DNA from: a virus
Strand: one strand, 5' to 3'
IMG/VR virus record: IMGVR_UViG_3300038418_000118
Span: 1-21,515 of that record
DNA length: 21,515 nucleotides
Shown here piece by piece: positions 1 through 6,332 of the stretch. The position numbers and the translations under genes were made by a program. The notes beneath the pieces are model-generated. The model ran no database searches. It was not told the DNA's origin and saw nothing but the letters and a program-made list of their open reading frames with translations. Each line of letters begins with the position of its first letter. Positions within the stretch are counted from its first letter, which is position 1.

Positions 1-333
1 TATAGCTGTAATTGCCTCTGAAACGCCGTCTGGGTCTCCAAAGAGGGAGAACCTGAAAACAACAACATCGTCTGCGGAGCCTGGAACGCTCTTTGACTTC
101 TCGATTGTCATGGTTGCAGTAGGGTCATATTGATGCAAAACGTCAAGCAAAAGGTCAGCCTTCTTCGCGTCGTTACCTAGCCACTTATCCCAGATATGAT
201 ATTCCCATCCGTCTAGAGCTATATCAATAGTTTTCCAAGGAGAAACGTCTCCAACCGTCTCAACGACGGCTCCTTCTGGGTCGTCTGGTTCAGGGACTGG
301 TTGAGCAGGAACCGTATCCGTAGGCGTTGCCAT
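1..333 (-). CDS. Unknown acidic protein, partial (runs off left edge)
   Basis: An open frame of 111 codons starts at the ATG complementary to 331-333 and stays open to base 1, so the C-terminus is missing. The first 25 residues are rich in Pro, Asp and Glu (MATPTDTVPAQPVPEPDD...) and look disordered. The rest looks globular, with a WEYHIWDKWLG stretch. A TATA box (TTTAAATA, 358-365) is centred 28.5 nt upstream, which supports this start and a leaderless mRNA. The gene follows TerL on the same strand, where tailed viruses often carry portal or head genes, but I see no portal signature. I do not recognise the family. Real gene: fairly sure. Function: unknown. Confidence 0.75.
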   Translation of the reverse strand, partial: MATPTDTVPAQPVPEPDDPEGAVVETVGDVSPWKTIDIALDGWEYHIWDKWLGNDAKKADLLLDVLHQYDPTATMTIEKSKSVPGSADDVVVFRFSLFGDPDGVSEAITAI

Positions 334-356
334 GCTATGTATAGTTAGTCTTCCCA

Positions 357-366
357 GTATTTAAAG
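357..366 (-). promoter_or_regulatory. Archaeal TATA box for the left-edge gene
   Basis: On the minus strand the sequence reads CTTTAAATAC. Its centre is 28.5 nt before the ATG at 333, the spacing seen at most starts in this window. It lies just beyond the TerL stop codon (372-374), so the downstream gene has its own promoter. Confidence 0.65.
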
Positions 367-371
367 CTAAC

Positions 372-1925
372 TTAGACAAAGGAAACCATGTCAGAAACGT
401 TATCTGGAATTATCTGCCCTTTGCGGATGTAGAAGGCCACCATTGCGTTGACGAAGGCCATAAGAGAATCGTCTGTGGTATCTGGGTTGTGCGCCCAAAT
501 CTTGGTGCCTGTTGCGTCACTGGTATCTGGGTATTCGGCTAAGAAGTCGTGGATTATCCAGTCTCTTGCTGCTTCGTCTGCTTCTTCGTAGAAACGGAAT
601 CTAGTTGGTTTGGTAACGTAGTCCATAGCCGTGTCGAGTGCCCACGTTCTATTGACTTGGGCCATACTTCCAAACTGAGTTGGTTCTAGAGATATAGGTT
701 TGCCTGCCTTTCCTGAGCCTAGCTTTACGCTTAGGATGCGGTTGGCGAACCGCTTGTAGAGTTCCTGATTCTGGACAAATCCAGAACCATAGTCGCAAGC
801 ACATAGAGAGACGGGAAAAGTAGTCAACAGTGCGCCGACTCTATCAATCTGATGGGTGATGTCTGGGTCGTCTATCTTCTCTACATAAAGAACGTCTATT
901 GTGTAGATGTCAGGCAGTTCTAGGAGTCTGGGTCGTATCATGAAGAATACGGTGTTGGCTTTTGAAACGCCCCAGTCCACGCCAGCCAGTAGAAGGTCGT
1001 TCTTGTCGAACTCTCCTTTATGCAAAAGAGGACTGAAGAGAGTTCTCATGTAGGCGTAATCAGTCGGCCTGCCAAGGCCAGAGTAGAACAGTCCCAAGAC
1101 CTCGTTCATGAACTCCTGTCTTGGTTTGCTCTTTCTAGCATACTCAAAGTCCTCTGGTGAAATCCAAACACCGACAGCCATTTCTTGGCTAATATGATAG
1201 CCCGACCACATCCTACCTGCTTCTGGATTGGTGGCAGTCCATGTTTGCGATTCTTTGTTCCACTCCTTCTTGATGCTCTTATCGAAGAGGTCGGAGAAAT
1301 TGGTTCCAGTAAGAAGCGGCGTTCCGATTACCCACAGCCGTTTAAACGCACTGTGTCGCAAACCTTCTTCTGCAATTGGGATGGCGTTGGCACGGTAGTC
1401 TTGGAACTCGTCCAAAATTATTGCGTCTGCGTCAATGCTTCTCAGAGTCTTCGTGTCTTCAAAGGCAGTCATAAAGTAAATCTCTGAATTGCAATAGAGG
1501 ACTCGTGTTACTGCTTCTTCTCTGGTAAGGGGTTTGAGTATCGGGCTTCGGTGCAACTGCTTTTGGAAGCGGTCTTTGGAGAAGATGTTCGCCTTGTTGC
1601 CTGAAGACGTGGCGTAGACATACTTGCCAGGTCTTTTGGCACCCCAGTAGAACAGCATGTTTACAGCATACTCGGAGACTTCCATTTGTCTGCCCTTGAC
1701 TATTATGATTCTTTGGCTCTCATCCCTGTAAAGCTCTGGAAGCCAAGGTCGTTCTCCAAACCACGTCTTCTGTTCGGGCGGGGCTTTCTCAGGCAGAGTC
1801 ACATACTTCTCCACAAAGGAGACTGGGTCGGTAAGGTCTAAGTCCATCTTGGCTGGCTCCTTCTCTTTGATTTTGTCGAACTCTTGCTCCAAGCCTCTAA
1901 GCAACCGTTCATTAACTGTGGACAT
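372..1925 (-). CDS. terL: Terminase large subunit (packaging ATPase and nuclease)
   Basis: This is the DNA-packaging motor of a tailed virus: it cuts concatemeric DNA and pumps it into the prohead through the portal. The 517 residues carry both domains. In the ATPase half, a P-loop-like KGRQMEVSE lies at 77-85, Walker B plus catalytic Glu is IILDE at 169-173, and the coupling motif is IGTP at 200-203. In the RNase H-like nuclease half, acidic residues sit in GVDWG (D317), CDYGSG (D378) and TDDSLMA (D485/D486). The usual GKS/T is absent. The lysine lies at the front of the loop (K77...S84), as in the deviant Walker A of phage lambda terminase. The start is supported by a TATA box at 1951-1958 and a divergent gene 41 nt away. 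The length is normal for the family. Confidence 0.96.
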   Translation of the reverse strand: MSTVNERLLRGLEQEFDKIKEKEPAKMDLDLTDPVSFVEKYVTLPEKAPPEQKTWFGERPWLPELYRDESQRIIIVKGRQMEVSEYAVNMLFYWGAKRPGKYVYATSSGNKANIFSKDRFQKQLHRSPILKPLTREEAVTRVLYCNSEIYFMTAFEDTKTLRSIDADAIILDEFQDYRANAIPIAEEGLRHSAFKRLWVIGTPLLTGTNFSDLFDKSIKKEWNKESQTWTATNPEAGRMWSGYHISQEMAVGVWISPEDFEYARKSKPRQEFMNEVLGLFYSGLGRPTDYAYMRTLFSPLLHKGEFDKNDLLLAGVDWGVSKANTVFFMIRPRLLELPDIYTIDVLYVEKIDDPDITHQIDRVGALLTTFPVSLCACDYGSGFVQNQELYKRFANRILSVKLGSGKAGKPISLEPTQFGSMAQVNRTWALDTAMDYVTKPTRFRFYEEADEAARDWIIHDFLAEYPDTSDATGTKIWAHNPDTTDDSLMAFVNAMVAFYIRKGQIIPDNVSDMVSFV

Positions 1926-1932
1926 CTATATC

Positions 1933-1958
1933 TTTATATAGCCTGGTAGGGTATTTAA
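1933..1958. promoter_or_regulatory. Interleaved divergent promoters (TerL and 68-aa gene)
   Basis: The 41-nt gap between two divergent ATGs holds two TATA boxes. TTTATATA (1933-1940) is centred 30.5 nt before the plus-strand ATG at 1967. TTAAATAC on the minus strand (1951-1958) is centred 29.5 nt before the TerL ATG at 1925. Each box lies nearer to the other gene's start, so the two initiation complexes would overlap and probably exclude one another. Confidence 0.7.
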
Positions 1959-1966
1959 CTATTGTC

Positions 1967-2173
1967 ATGAAGCATGTTAAGGTCGTCTTCTATGGATTAA
2001 TTGCTGACATCCCCGAAGAAGGGGTAGAAGCGACGGGCGAGCTTATGGTGCTGCCCTTCTCATCTGGCGAACCGCCCTACTACAGAAAGGAAGCAGACGG
2101 CACTATCACGTTTCTCGATTGGGTCGCTATACTTGAGACTTGTTCTGACGACGAAGACGATGATGCTAAGTAA
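1967..2173 (+). CDS. Small protein of unknown function with acidic tail
   Basis: A 68-residue frame with a beta-rich body and a strongly acidic C-terminus (CSDDEDDDAK). The start is supported by a TATA box (1933-1940) at the spacing seen elsewhere, implying a leaderless transcript. It is divergent from TerL. Its last 94 bases overlap, in antisense, the end of the HNH gene on the other strand, an arrangement probably created when that gene was inserted. I do not recognise the family. The promoter and clean codon structure make it a likely real gene, but no function can be assigned. Confidence 0.65.
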   Translation: MKHVKVVFYGLIADIPEEGVEATGELMVLPFSSGEPPYYRKEADGTITFLDWVAILETCSDDEDDDAK

Positions 2174-2586
2174 CTCTCTATTTTTGTCTTTAGTTTCTCA
2201 TCCTCAAAAAGATGAAGTCTTGTATTACAAAGTTGACATAGAATACCTCTAAAACGACCAGTTTTATGGTTGTGGTCGGAAGCGTATCCATGAGGAGTTC
2301 TTTTTAAGATTCGACCACAGAGAGCACATAATCCATTTTGTTTTTGCCATGTTGTCTCAAATTCTTCAAGAGTTATTCCGATTCGATATTCCAAATTTCG
2401 TTTTTTATTGTAAAGGCTTTGGGCCTCACGATGACTCTCTCTCCATCTGCGTGCAGTCTCATTAAGTTTTTCGCTATTAATTTGGTGATATTCCTTCATG
2501 TAGTCTTTTTTCTTTTCTTTGTTGATGGGATTTGCAATCCATCTCTTCCATTCCAATTTCCTATTTTTTGGGTCTTTGTAAGGCAT
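2080..2586 (-). CDS. HNH endonuclease, endonuclease VII-like
   Basis: The 168 residues have a basic, helical N-terminus (1-60), then a zinc-bound HNH core of the recombination endonuclease VII type: CALC at 87-90, DHNHKTG at 104-110, RG at 113-114, and CQLCN at 117-121. The four cysteines bind structural zinc and D104/H105 and N121 lie in the beta-beta-alpha-metal active site. Such genes in viruses are usually free-standing homing endonucleases, or more rarely junction resolvases. The domain should end near residue 140. Residues 139-168 (low-complexity SSSSSS, then a neutral tail) are antisense to the 68-aa gene and are probably read-through. G+C in four 60-base lines I counted is about 35%, below its neighbours, which suggests transfer. 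It has its own TATA box at 2611-2618. Confidence 0.88.
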   Translation of the reverse strand: MPYKDPKNRKLEWKRWIANPINKEKKKDYMKEYHQINSEKLNETARRWRESHREAQSLYNKKRNLEYRIGITLEEFETTWQKQNGLCALCGRILKRTPHGYASDHNHKTGRFRGILCQLCNTRLHLFEDEKLKTKIESYLASSSSSSEQVSSIATQSRNVIVPSASFL

Positions 2587-2610
2587 CTAATAGAGATAGA
2601 AAGGGATTGC

Positions 2611-2618
2611 TATTTAAA
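2611..2618 (-). promoter_or_regulatory. TATA box for the endonuclease VII-like gene
   Basis: On the minus strand it reads TTTAAATA within GTTTAAATAGC, centred 28.5 nt before the ATG at 2586. It lies in the 48-nt gap behind the 220-aa gene, so the HNH gene is a self-contained cassette with its own promoter. Confidence 0.7.
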
Positions 2619-2634
2619 CTTTTCTAATTAAGAA

Positions 2635-3297
2635 TTACAATCCTTCTGCTTGTGGAAGAGCCAGACTCCTAGACCATTCTTTTCTTCTTTCGATGATAGT
2701 CTCATTGCACTTGGTGCAGGATATGTTGTCTGGCTGCTGTGTGGCATTCATCTCGTAGGTAAAGAACTCATGGCATTGGAAGCACCAGATTCTGTAGACT
2801 CCGAAAGAAGCACAAGGTGGTGGCATTCCCTCTGCATTGTTCCAGAATGCGACAAAGTCAGGAACAACGACTTGGAGTTCAGTCACTGGATTGGAGTCTA
2901 TGATGGCCCAAAGCTGGTTCTCGCCACTTGTAGGGTCTTTTCCTATGATTCCGACTAGCGTGAAGCGGTTGCTAGTTGGTGGAGCGTAGAGCAGGTCTCC
3001 TATCGAGTGCTCCTTCTCTTCGATAGTGGGGCTGGTGATGTGGTAGATGTAGTCGGTCTCCATAAAGAGGTTGAGTAAGGGGTCTTTGGCAACTTCGGGG
3101 CTGAAATCTGTGGCTGCCATTTCCAGAAGCGTCTTCTGCCGCTTTCCGACCTTTGGAACCACATCCCTTAACATGGCGTTAAAGATGCTGTCTAAAGCAT
3201 TGTCAGCGTAGGCCAACGCCTCCTTGTCTATCCTAGTTGAATCTTTCAACAGACGGAAAACCATCTTGAGTTGCGCCCACTGGAGCAAATTGTCCAT
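2635..3297 (-). CDS. Unknown protein with C-terminal zinc ribbon
   Basis: The 220 residues form a helical N-terminal half (about 1-90), a beta-rich middle and a C-terminal zinc ribbon: CFQC and, 19 residues on, CTKC (about 171-196). The ribbon suggests nucleic-acid or protein binding. It is the last gene of a three-gene minus-strand operon and starts 55 nt after the 89-aa gene, with no TATA box or clear Shine-Dalgarno sequence before its ATG. The frame is open upstream of this ATG for about 20 codons without another usual start. I do not recognise a family. Lying upstream of TerL on the same strand it could be a packaging or head factor, but that is positional inference only. Confidence 0.75.
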   Translation of the reverse strand: MDNLLQWAQLKMVFRLLKDSTRIDKEALAYADNALDSIFNAMLRDVVPKVGKRQKTLLEMAATDFSPEVAKDPLLNLFMETDYIYHITSPTIEEKEHSIGDLLYAPPTSNRFTLVGIIGKDPTSGENQLWAIIDSNPVTELQVVVPDFVAFWNNAEGMPPPCASFGVYRIWCFQCHEFFTYEMNATQQPDNISCTKCNETIIERRKEWSRSLALPQAEGL

Positions 3298-3352
3298 GTT
3301 TCTTCGTAGGTTGGCTTGGATGACCGTTCCCTCTTCCTCTGAAGGTGTTCGC

Positions 3353-3622
3353 TCAGGCGTAGGCTGTCACCTCTTGGTAGATTTCGTCTGATATTTTAAG
3401 TCCGATTTTCTTCTTCCGTAGCCTTCTCTTCGCGTCCTCTATAGCGGCTCGAAGTTCGTCGTCAGACATAGCTCTCATCTGCATGAAGAACTCGTCGGCA
3501 TTCGCAACGCCCCATTCTTTACACATCTCCGAAATTATATCGTGACTGTCCAAGCCAAGAAATATGTGAAGCCTTTTCTCTATCTCACGAGCCTTCGCGT
3601 AACAGGAGTGTCCTTCAGACAT
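3353..3622 (-). CDS. Small helical protein of unknown function
   Basis: The 89 residues are predicted mostly helical, with a basic patch RRLRKKK near residues 66-72 that could contact DNA. The ATG sits inside the stop of the preceding 42-aa gene (the shared bases read ATGTCTGA), so translation is probably coupled. It is the second gene of the operon starting at 3743. A small helical protein upstream of TerL might be a small terminase subunit, but no helix-turn-helix is clear and I would not assign it. Confidence 0.7.
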   Translation of the reverse strand: MSEGHSCYAKAREIEKRLHIFLGLDSHDIISEMCKEWGVANADEFFMQMRAMSDDELRAAIEDAKRRLRKKKIGLKISDEIYQEVTAYA

Positions 3623-3743
3623 CTTTAGTCACTCTCTTCATGTCTTTATCATAGACGATAAACGGAAACACAGAAACGTCAACGTAGCCCAACAATTCTT
3701 TTGTCTTCGGGTCTCGTCTTTCTCGTATCTTTGACTTGTCCAT
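3615..3743 (-). CDS. 42-residue protein, first gene of minus-strand operon
   Basis: A short frame starts MDKSKIRERRDPKTKELLGY and ends RVTKDV. It opens with a basic segment, followed by a hydrophobic beta-like stretch (VDVSVFPFIVYD). A TATA box (minus strand, 3766-3773) is centred 26.5 nt before the ATG, the window's standard leaderless spacing. The stop overlaps the ATG of the next gene by 8 nt. Promoter position and overlap together support a real gene despite its size. Function is unknown. Confidence 0.7.
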   Translation of the reverse strand: MDKSKIRERRDPKTKELLGYVDVSVFPFIVYDKDMKRVTKDV

Positions 3744-3765
3744 ACCTACCCCTCTCTCAGCATAC

Positions 3766-3800
3766 TATTTAAACGTTCTATTGAGAGTAAACTTTATATA
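3766..3800. promoter_or_regulatory. Divergent promoter pair
   Basis: The minus-strand box TTTAAATA (3766-3773) serves the 42-aa gene at 3743. The plus-strand box TTTATATA (3793-3800) is centred 25.5 nt before the ATG at 3822. The boxes lie back to back, 27 bp centre to centre, so the initiation zones do not cross, unlike the TerL pair. Confidence 0.72.
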
Positions 3801-3821
3801 GTGTGCTACATAGGGGGTGGT

Positions 3822-4049
3822 ATGGGTAGAAAAGCGACAACAAATCCGTTGGGTGATGTGCCGAAGATGGAGAGCAGACTGTGTGCCTTTTGTGATGGGA
3901 AAGAGGTAGCTCAAGTGGGAGTCACTGAGCACGCTATTCCTATGGGCGAGAACTGCTTTGGCAAGGCTATCGACAAGGGCGTGGTTTGGGACTACAACAC
4001 CACACTGACACAGATAAAAAGTTTAATAAGGCAGAGAACAAGGGGATAG
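3822..4049 (+). CDS. Small probable zinc-binding protein
   Basis: The 75-residue protein has a possible zinc site: C21, C24 (CAFC), H37 and C45. It has a basic N-terminus (MGRKATT) and C-terminus (RQRTRG). A GTG at 3801 is in frame but would lie at the TATA box, upstream of any transcript. ATG 3822, 25.5 nt from the box, is therefore the start I chose. A GGGGGTGGT run directly before the ATG looks like a ribosome site but would probably not be on the mRNA. It is followed 3 nt later by a putative nuclease gene, so it may be an accessory DNA-binding protein for the two nucleases of this operon. The family is not recognised. Confidence 0.72.
   Translation: MGRKATTNPLGDVPKMESRLCAFCDGKEVAQVGVTEHAIPMGENCFGKAIDKGVVWDYNTTLTQIKSLIRQRTRG
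4022..4029 (+). promoter_or_regulatory. Possible internal TATA box
   Basis: TTTAATAA near the end of the 75-aa gene is centred 27.5 nt before the GTG at 4053, so the nuclease gene could also be made from its own leaderless mRNA. An AAGGGGA just upstream of the GTG is an alternative ribosome-site explanation. Tentative. Confidence 0.35.
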
Positions 4050-4052
4050 AAT

Positions 4053-4580
4053 GTGTTAACAAGACTTGCTCCCGAAGATATTCTTGGATTTGATGCGAGA
4101 GACTACTTTGAAGTGGCTAAACAACGAGCTGACAAAGTTCATTTGAACACTCGCTATATTGGGACAGATGAAGCCAAGTTGGAAGGCTTTATCTTAGAAG
4201 AGGGCATTCTTAATCTTTTGCCAGTTGAGCGTCCTAAAGGTAGTGTTCCATACAATCATGATGTCCTCTTTAGGAGTCGTCTTCTAGAAGTAAAGGCAGA
4301 GCGAACTCCATCATGGATGATTGAAATTCCATTAGATTGGGATGCTAGATGCCAAGATTACTATCACCAAAAATGTGACTTCTACATTCATGGGCGCATA
4401 AATTTGAAAAAGAAGTTGGGCTGGATAATTGGTTTCATTTCTAGAGATGAATATTTCGCTCTTGCAGGAGAACCTCACAAAGCAGGAACCGACTACAACG
4501 GCATTAAGTTGAAAGAAGATACTTGGATGGTGCCCTATTCAAAGCTCTATCCTCTGCGATTGTTAGGTGTGGTTGCTTGA
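4053..4580 (+). CDS. Putative PD-(D/E)XK-fold nuclease
   Basis: The 175 residues carry the spacing of a PD-(D/E)XK core: E44 in a helix (KLEGFILEEG), D70 (YNHD), and E79-V-K81 on the next strand (LLEVKAE). Basic and aromatic residues follow (DFYIHGRIN). This fold includes restriction enzymes, Hjc-type junction resolvases and Cas4-like exonucleases. Which of these it is cannot be told, and no iron-sulfur cysteine set is present. The start is GTG at 4053, because an ATG two bases earlier reads ATG TGT TAA. The stop overlaps a TTG start of the ERCC4 nuclease (TTGA), which suggests coupled synthesis of two nucleases. The motif is visible; the activity is inferred. Confidence 0.6.
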   Translation: MLTRLAPEDILGFDARDYFEVAKQRADKVHLNTRYIGTDEAKLEGFILEEGILNLLPVERPKGSVPYNHDVLFRSRLLEVKAERTPSWMIEIPLDWDARCQDYYHQKCDFYIHGRINLKKKLGWIIGFISRDEYFALAGEPHKAGTDYNGIKLKEDTWMVPYSKLYPLRLLGVVA

Positions 4581-5275
4581 CTCTATACCTCAATAAGCAG
4601 GAATACGAGACGCTGAAAGAGTGGCTCCCGCCCGATACTGTGGTGGTGAAAGCTGAAGAGTTGGGAACCGATGCCGTCGTTCAGGGCGTGGAGAAAAGTA
4701 GGATGTATGAGAGAAAGGAGTTGAAGGACTTTCTGGCCTCTATTCATGATGGCCGCATTTGGGAGCAACTGAAAGACCTCTCAAACAACAAGGAGAACTA
4801 CGAGCCTTTTGTCATCCTAGAAGGGCTAGGGTTCTACGATTGGACTGTCAAGAAGTGGAAGAGTTTGAAGGACTACTTTGCGGAGCATCCAGAAAGGAAG
4901 TTAGCTTTCTTTGAAGCATTGGCCGCTTTTCGAGCCTTTGGTGTGGGGTTGGTTATTACCACCGACAAGTCCGACACTGCTCTCTTTCTTACCCATCAGA
5001 ACCTCAAGTTAGGCAAGCCCAAGGAGAAGAAGAGTTACCCATTGAGAGGCGGTATGAAACGTGATTGGTCTATAGATGAGAAGAGACAGTATCTCTATGA
5101 TGCTATGGGCACTCAATTTTCTAAGGCTATTCGTAAGACTACACTACGAGACCTACTCTCAAGTCCTTTGACTAAAGAAGAGTTACTCTCCAAGTTGCCT
5201 ACAACTTACACCAGTGGAAAGACAATACCTACAAAGTATCTTGAGGAGTTTGTCGAATTGCTTGGATACTCCTAA
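4577..5275 (+). CDS. ERCC4/XPF-family structure-specific nuclease
   Basis: The hallmark of XPF/Mus81/Hef nucleases is present: ERKELKD (45-51 from the TTG start, matching ERKxxxD), preceded by LGTD and followed by FLASIHDGRIWEQL and FVILEG. These enzymes cut flaps, forks and D-loops beside duplex DNA. The C-terminal part (about 150-232) follows the XPF layout (SYPLRGG, then helices) where tandem helix-hairpin-helix DNA binding is expected, but the GIG hairpins are not evident. The first acidic residue of the core seems replaced by Asn (LYLN). An ATG at 4523 is also in frame, but it would overlap the upstream gene by 58 nt. The TTG at 4577 overlaps that gene's stop as TTGA and begins right at the domain, so I prefer it (232 aa). 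Confidence 0.85.
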   Translation: MTLYLNKQEYETLKEWLPPDTVVVKAEELGTDAVVQGVEKSRMYERKELKDFLASIHDGRIWEQLKDLSNNKENYEPFVILEGLGFYDWTVKKWKSLKDYFAEHPERKLAFFEALAAFRAFGVGLVITTDKSDTALFLTHQNLKLGKPKEKKSYPLRGGMKRDWSIDEKRQYLYDAMGTQFSKAIRKTTLRDLLSSPLTKEELLSKLPTTYTSGKTIPTKYLEEFVELLGYS

Positions 5276-5303
5276 AGATAAGAACGCATTCTTTTCCATA
5301 ATG

Positions 5304-5311
5304 CTTAAATA
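5304..5311 (+). promoter_or_regulatory. TATA box deciding the HNH start
   Basis: CTTAAATA is followed by AGTGGGCGAACC. Its centre is 21.5 nt from the ATG at 5329, which is too near, and 27.5 nt from the ATG at 5335. This favours the second ATG as the leaderless start. Confidence 0.65.
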
Positions 5312-5334
5312 GTGGGCGAACCTATGGTATGCCT

Positions 5335-5838
5335 ATGGAAACTTGTAATGTTTGTGGTGTTGTTCTAACGAAACAAAATTTCCTTTCTTCAAGGGCGAAG
5401 CGGCACGATTACATTTGTATTTTATGTGGTAGAGCAAGAGCCAAAACGAATTACTATAAGAATCGTGACCATGTTCATACACAAAAGAAAATATGGTATA
5501 AAGCGAACCAAGGACGAAAGACTAAGTTTGAGCGTGAGAAGTATGCTCGGCTTAAGTTTGAAGTTCTTCTCCACTATACTCAAGTTTTTGACCCTACTGC
5601 TACAAGTCCTCATTGTAATGACCCTTTCCATAAACACCTACCCAATGACCCTCTTGCCAAAGACATTCGGGCACTCTCAATAGACCATATCAATGGTGGC
5701 GGAAACAAACATCTTAAAGAAATTGGTCAAGGCAAACTCTATTCGTGGCTCAAGAAGCATAACTATCCCCCTGGCTATCAGGTGCTTTGCATGAGTTGTC
5801 AATTCATCAAGCGGTCAGAAATGAGTGAAACACATTGA
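5335..5838 (+). CDS. HNH endonuclease with N-terminal zinc finger
   Basis: The 167 residues begin with a zinc finger (C4, C7, C28, C31), continue through a basic helical linker with many Lys and Arg (about 35-75), and end in an HNH core. The core has SIDHINGGGNKH (115-126), a YSWLKKHNYPPGYQVLC segment and CMSC (152-155). This arrangement is common in free-standing HNH homing endonucleases of tailed viruses, and it is unrelated to the endonuclease VII-like gene of this window. G+C in three lines I counted is about 37%, below the surrounding genes, which suggests insertion between the ERCC4 nuclease and the acetyltransferase. ATG 5335 is chosen over 5329 from the TATA spacing. Its stop overlaps the next gene's TTG start. 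Confidence 0.88.
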   Translation: METCNVCGVVLTKQNFLSSRAKRHDYICILCGRARAKTNYYKNRDHVHTQKKIWYKANQGRKTKFEREKYARLKFEVLLHYTQVFDPTATSPHCNDPFHKHLPNDPLAKDIRALSIDHINGGGNKHLKEIGQGKLYSWLKKHNYPPGYQVLCMSCQFIKRSEMSETH

Positions 5839-6287
5839 GTCTTTCAATTCAACGGGCACAACGAAAGGACTTGGACGCTATCATCGCTCTCAATGAGGCA
5901 AGTATGCCTGAACATTATAAATTGCAGTTTTGGAACTTCCATCTCGACTACTTTTGGGATGTGTTTCTCGCGGCCAAGTTAGATGATAAAGTTGTGGGCT
6001 ACGTTATGTGCCATGCAGAGACGATTCACCATGTTCGTGCAGGAATCATAATATCGCTGGCTGTGGCTCCAGAGCACAAGCGAGAAGGCATCGGCAAAGA
6101 GCTTATGCAGAACGTTCAGAGGATATTTCGCATGAAGGGCATTCCACTGGTCGCTCTTCAAGTGAGAAAGAGCAACGTAGACGCGATACGCTTTTATGAA
6201 GGACTGGGGTATCAAACAGAGATGATGTTGCCTGGTTACTACACCGAGCCTACCGAAGATGGCTGGCTGATGAGTCGCGTCCTGTAG
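5835..6287 (+). CDS. GNAT acetyltransferase, RimI-like
   Basis: The 150 residues form one GNAT domain that transfers an acetyl group from acetyl-CoA. Motif A is LAVAPEHKREGIGKELM (about 75-91), with the R/QxxGxG pyrophosphate loop as KREGIG. Motif B is LQVRKSNVDAIRFYEGLGYQ (108-127), which is typical of RimI/Ard1 enzymes that modify protein N-termini. The start is a TTG at 5835 sharing TTGA with the HNH stop. No promoter is visible, so it depends on the HNH transcript or on read-through from the nuclease operon. In a virus it could modify a virion or host protein. The substrate is unknown. Confidence 0.88.
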   Translation: MSLSIQRAQRKDLDAIIALNEASMPEHYKLQFWNFHLDYFWDVFLAAKLDDKVVGYVMCHAETIHHVRAGIIISLAVAPEHKREGIGKELMQNVQRIFRMKGIPLVALQVRKSNVDAIRFYEGLGYQTEMMLPGYYTEPTEDGWLMSRVL

Positions 6288-6300
6288 CCTTGGAGTTACC

Positions 6301-6308
6301 TTTAAATA
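6301..6308 (+). promoter_or_regulatory. TATA box of the tail tube gene
   Basis: TTTAAATA followed by GGCGGG is centred 28.5 nt before the ATG at 6333. It has one of the best TATA matches in the window, in keeping with a highly expressed structural gene. Confidence 0.72.
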
Positions 6309-6332
6309 GGCGGGAGTCGCTAATCTCCTTGT

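Noticed and set aside
3353-3622. Small terminase subunit
   Set aside because: Position upstream of TerL and a basic helix are suggestive, but no DNA-binding helix-turn-helix or family pattern supports it, so it is left as unknown.
3801-3821. GTG start adding seven residues to the zinc-binding protein, and a GGGGGTGGT ribosome site
   Set aside because: The GTG directly follows the TATA box, so it would not be transcribed. The G-run would mostly lie upstream of or at the transcript start.
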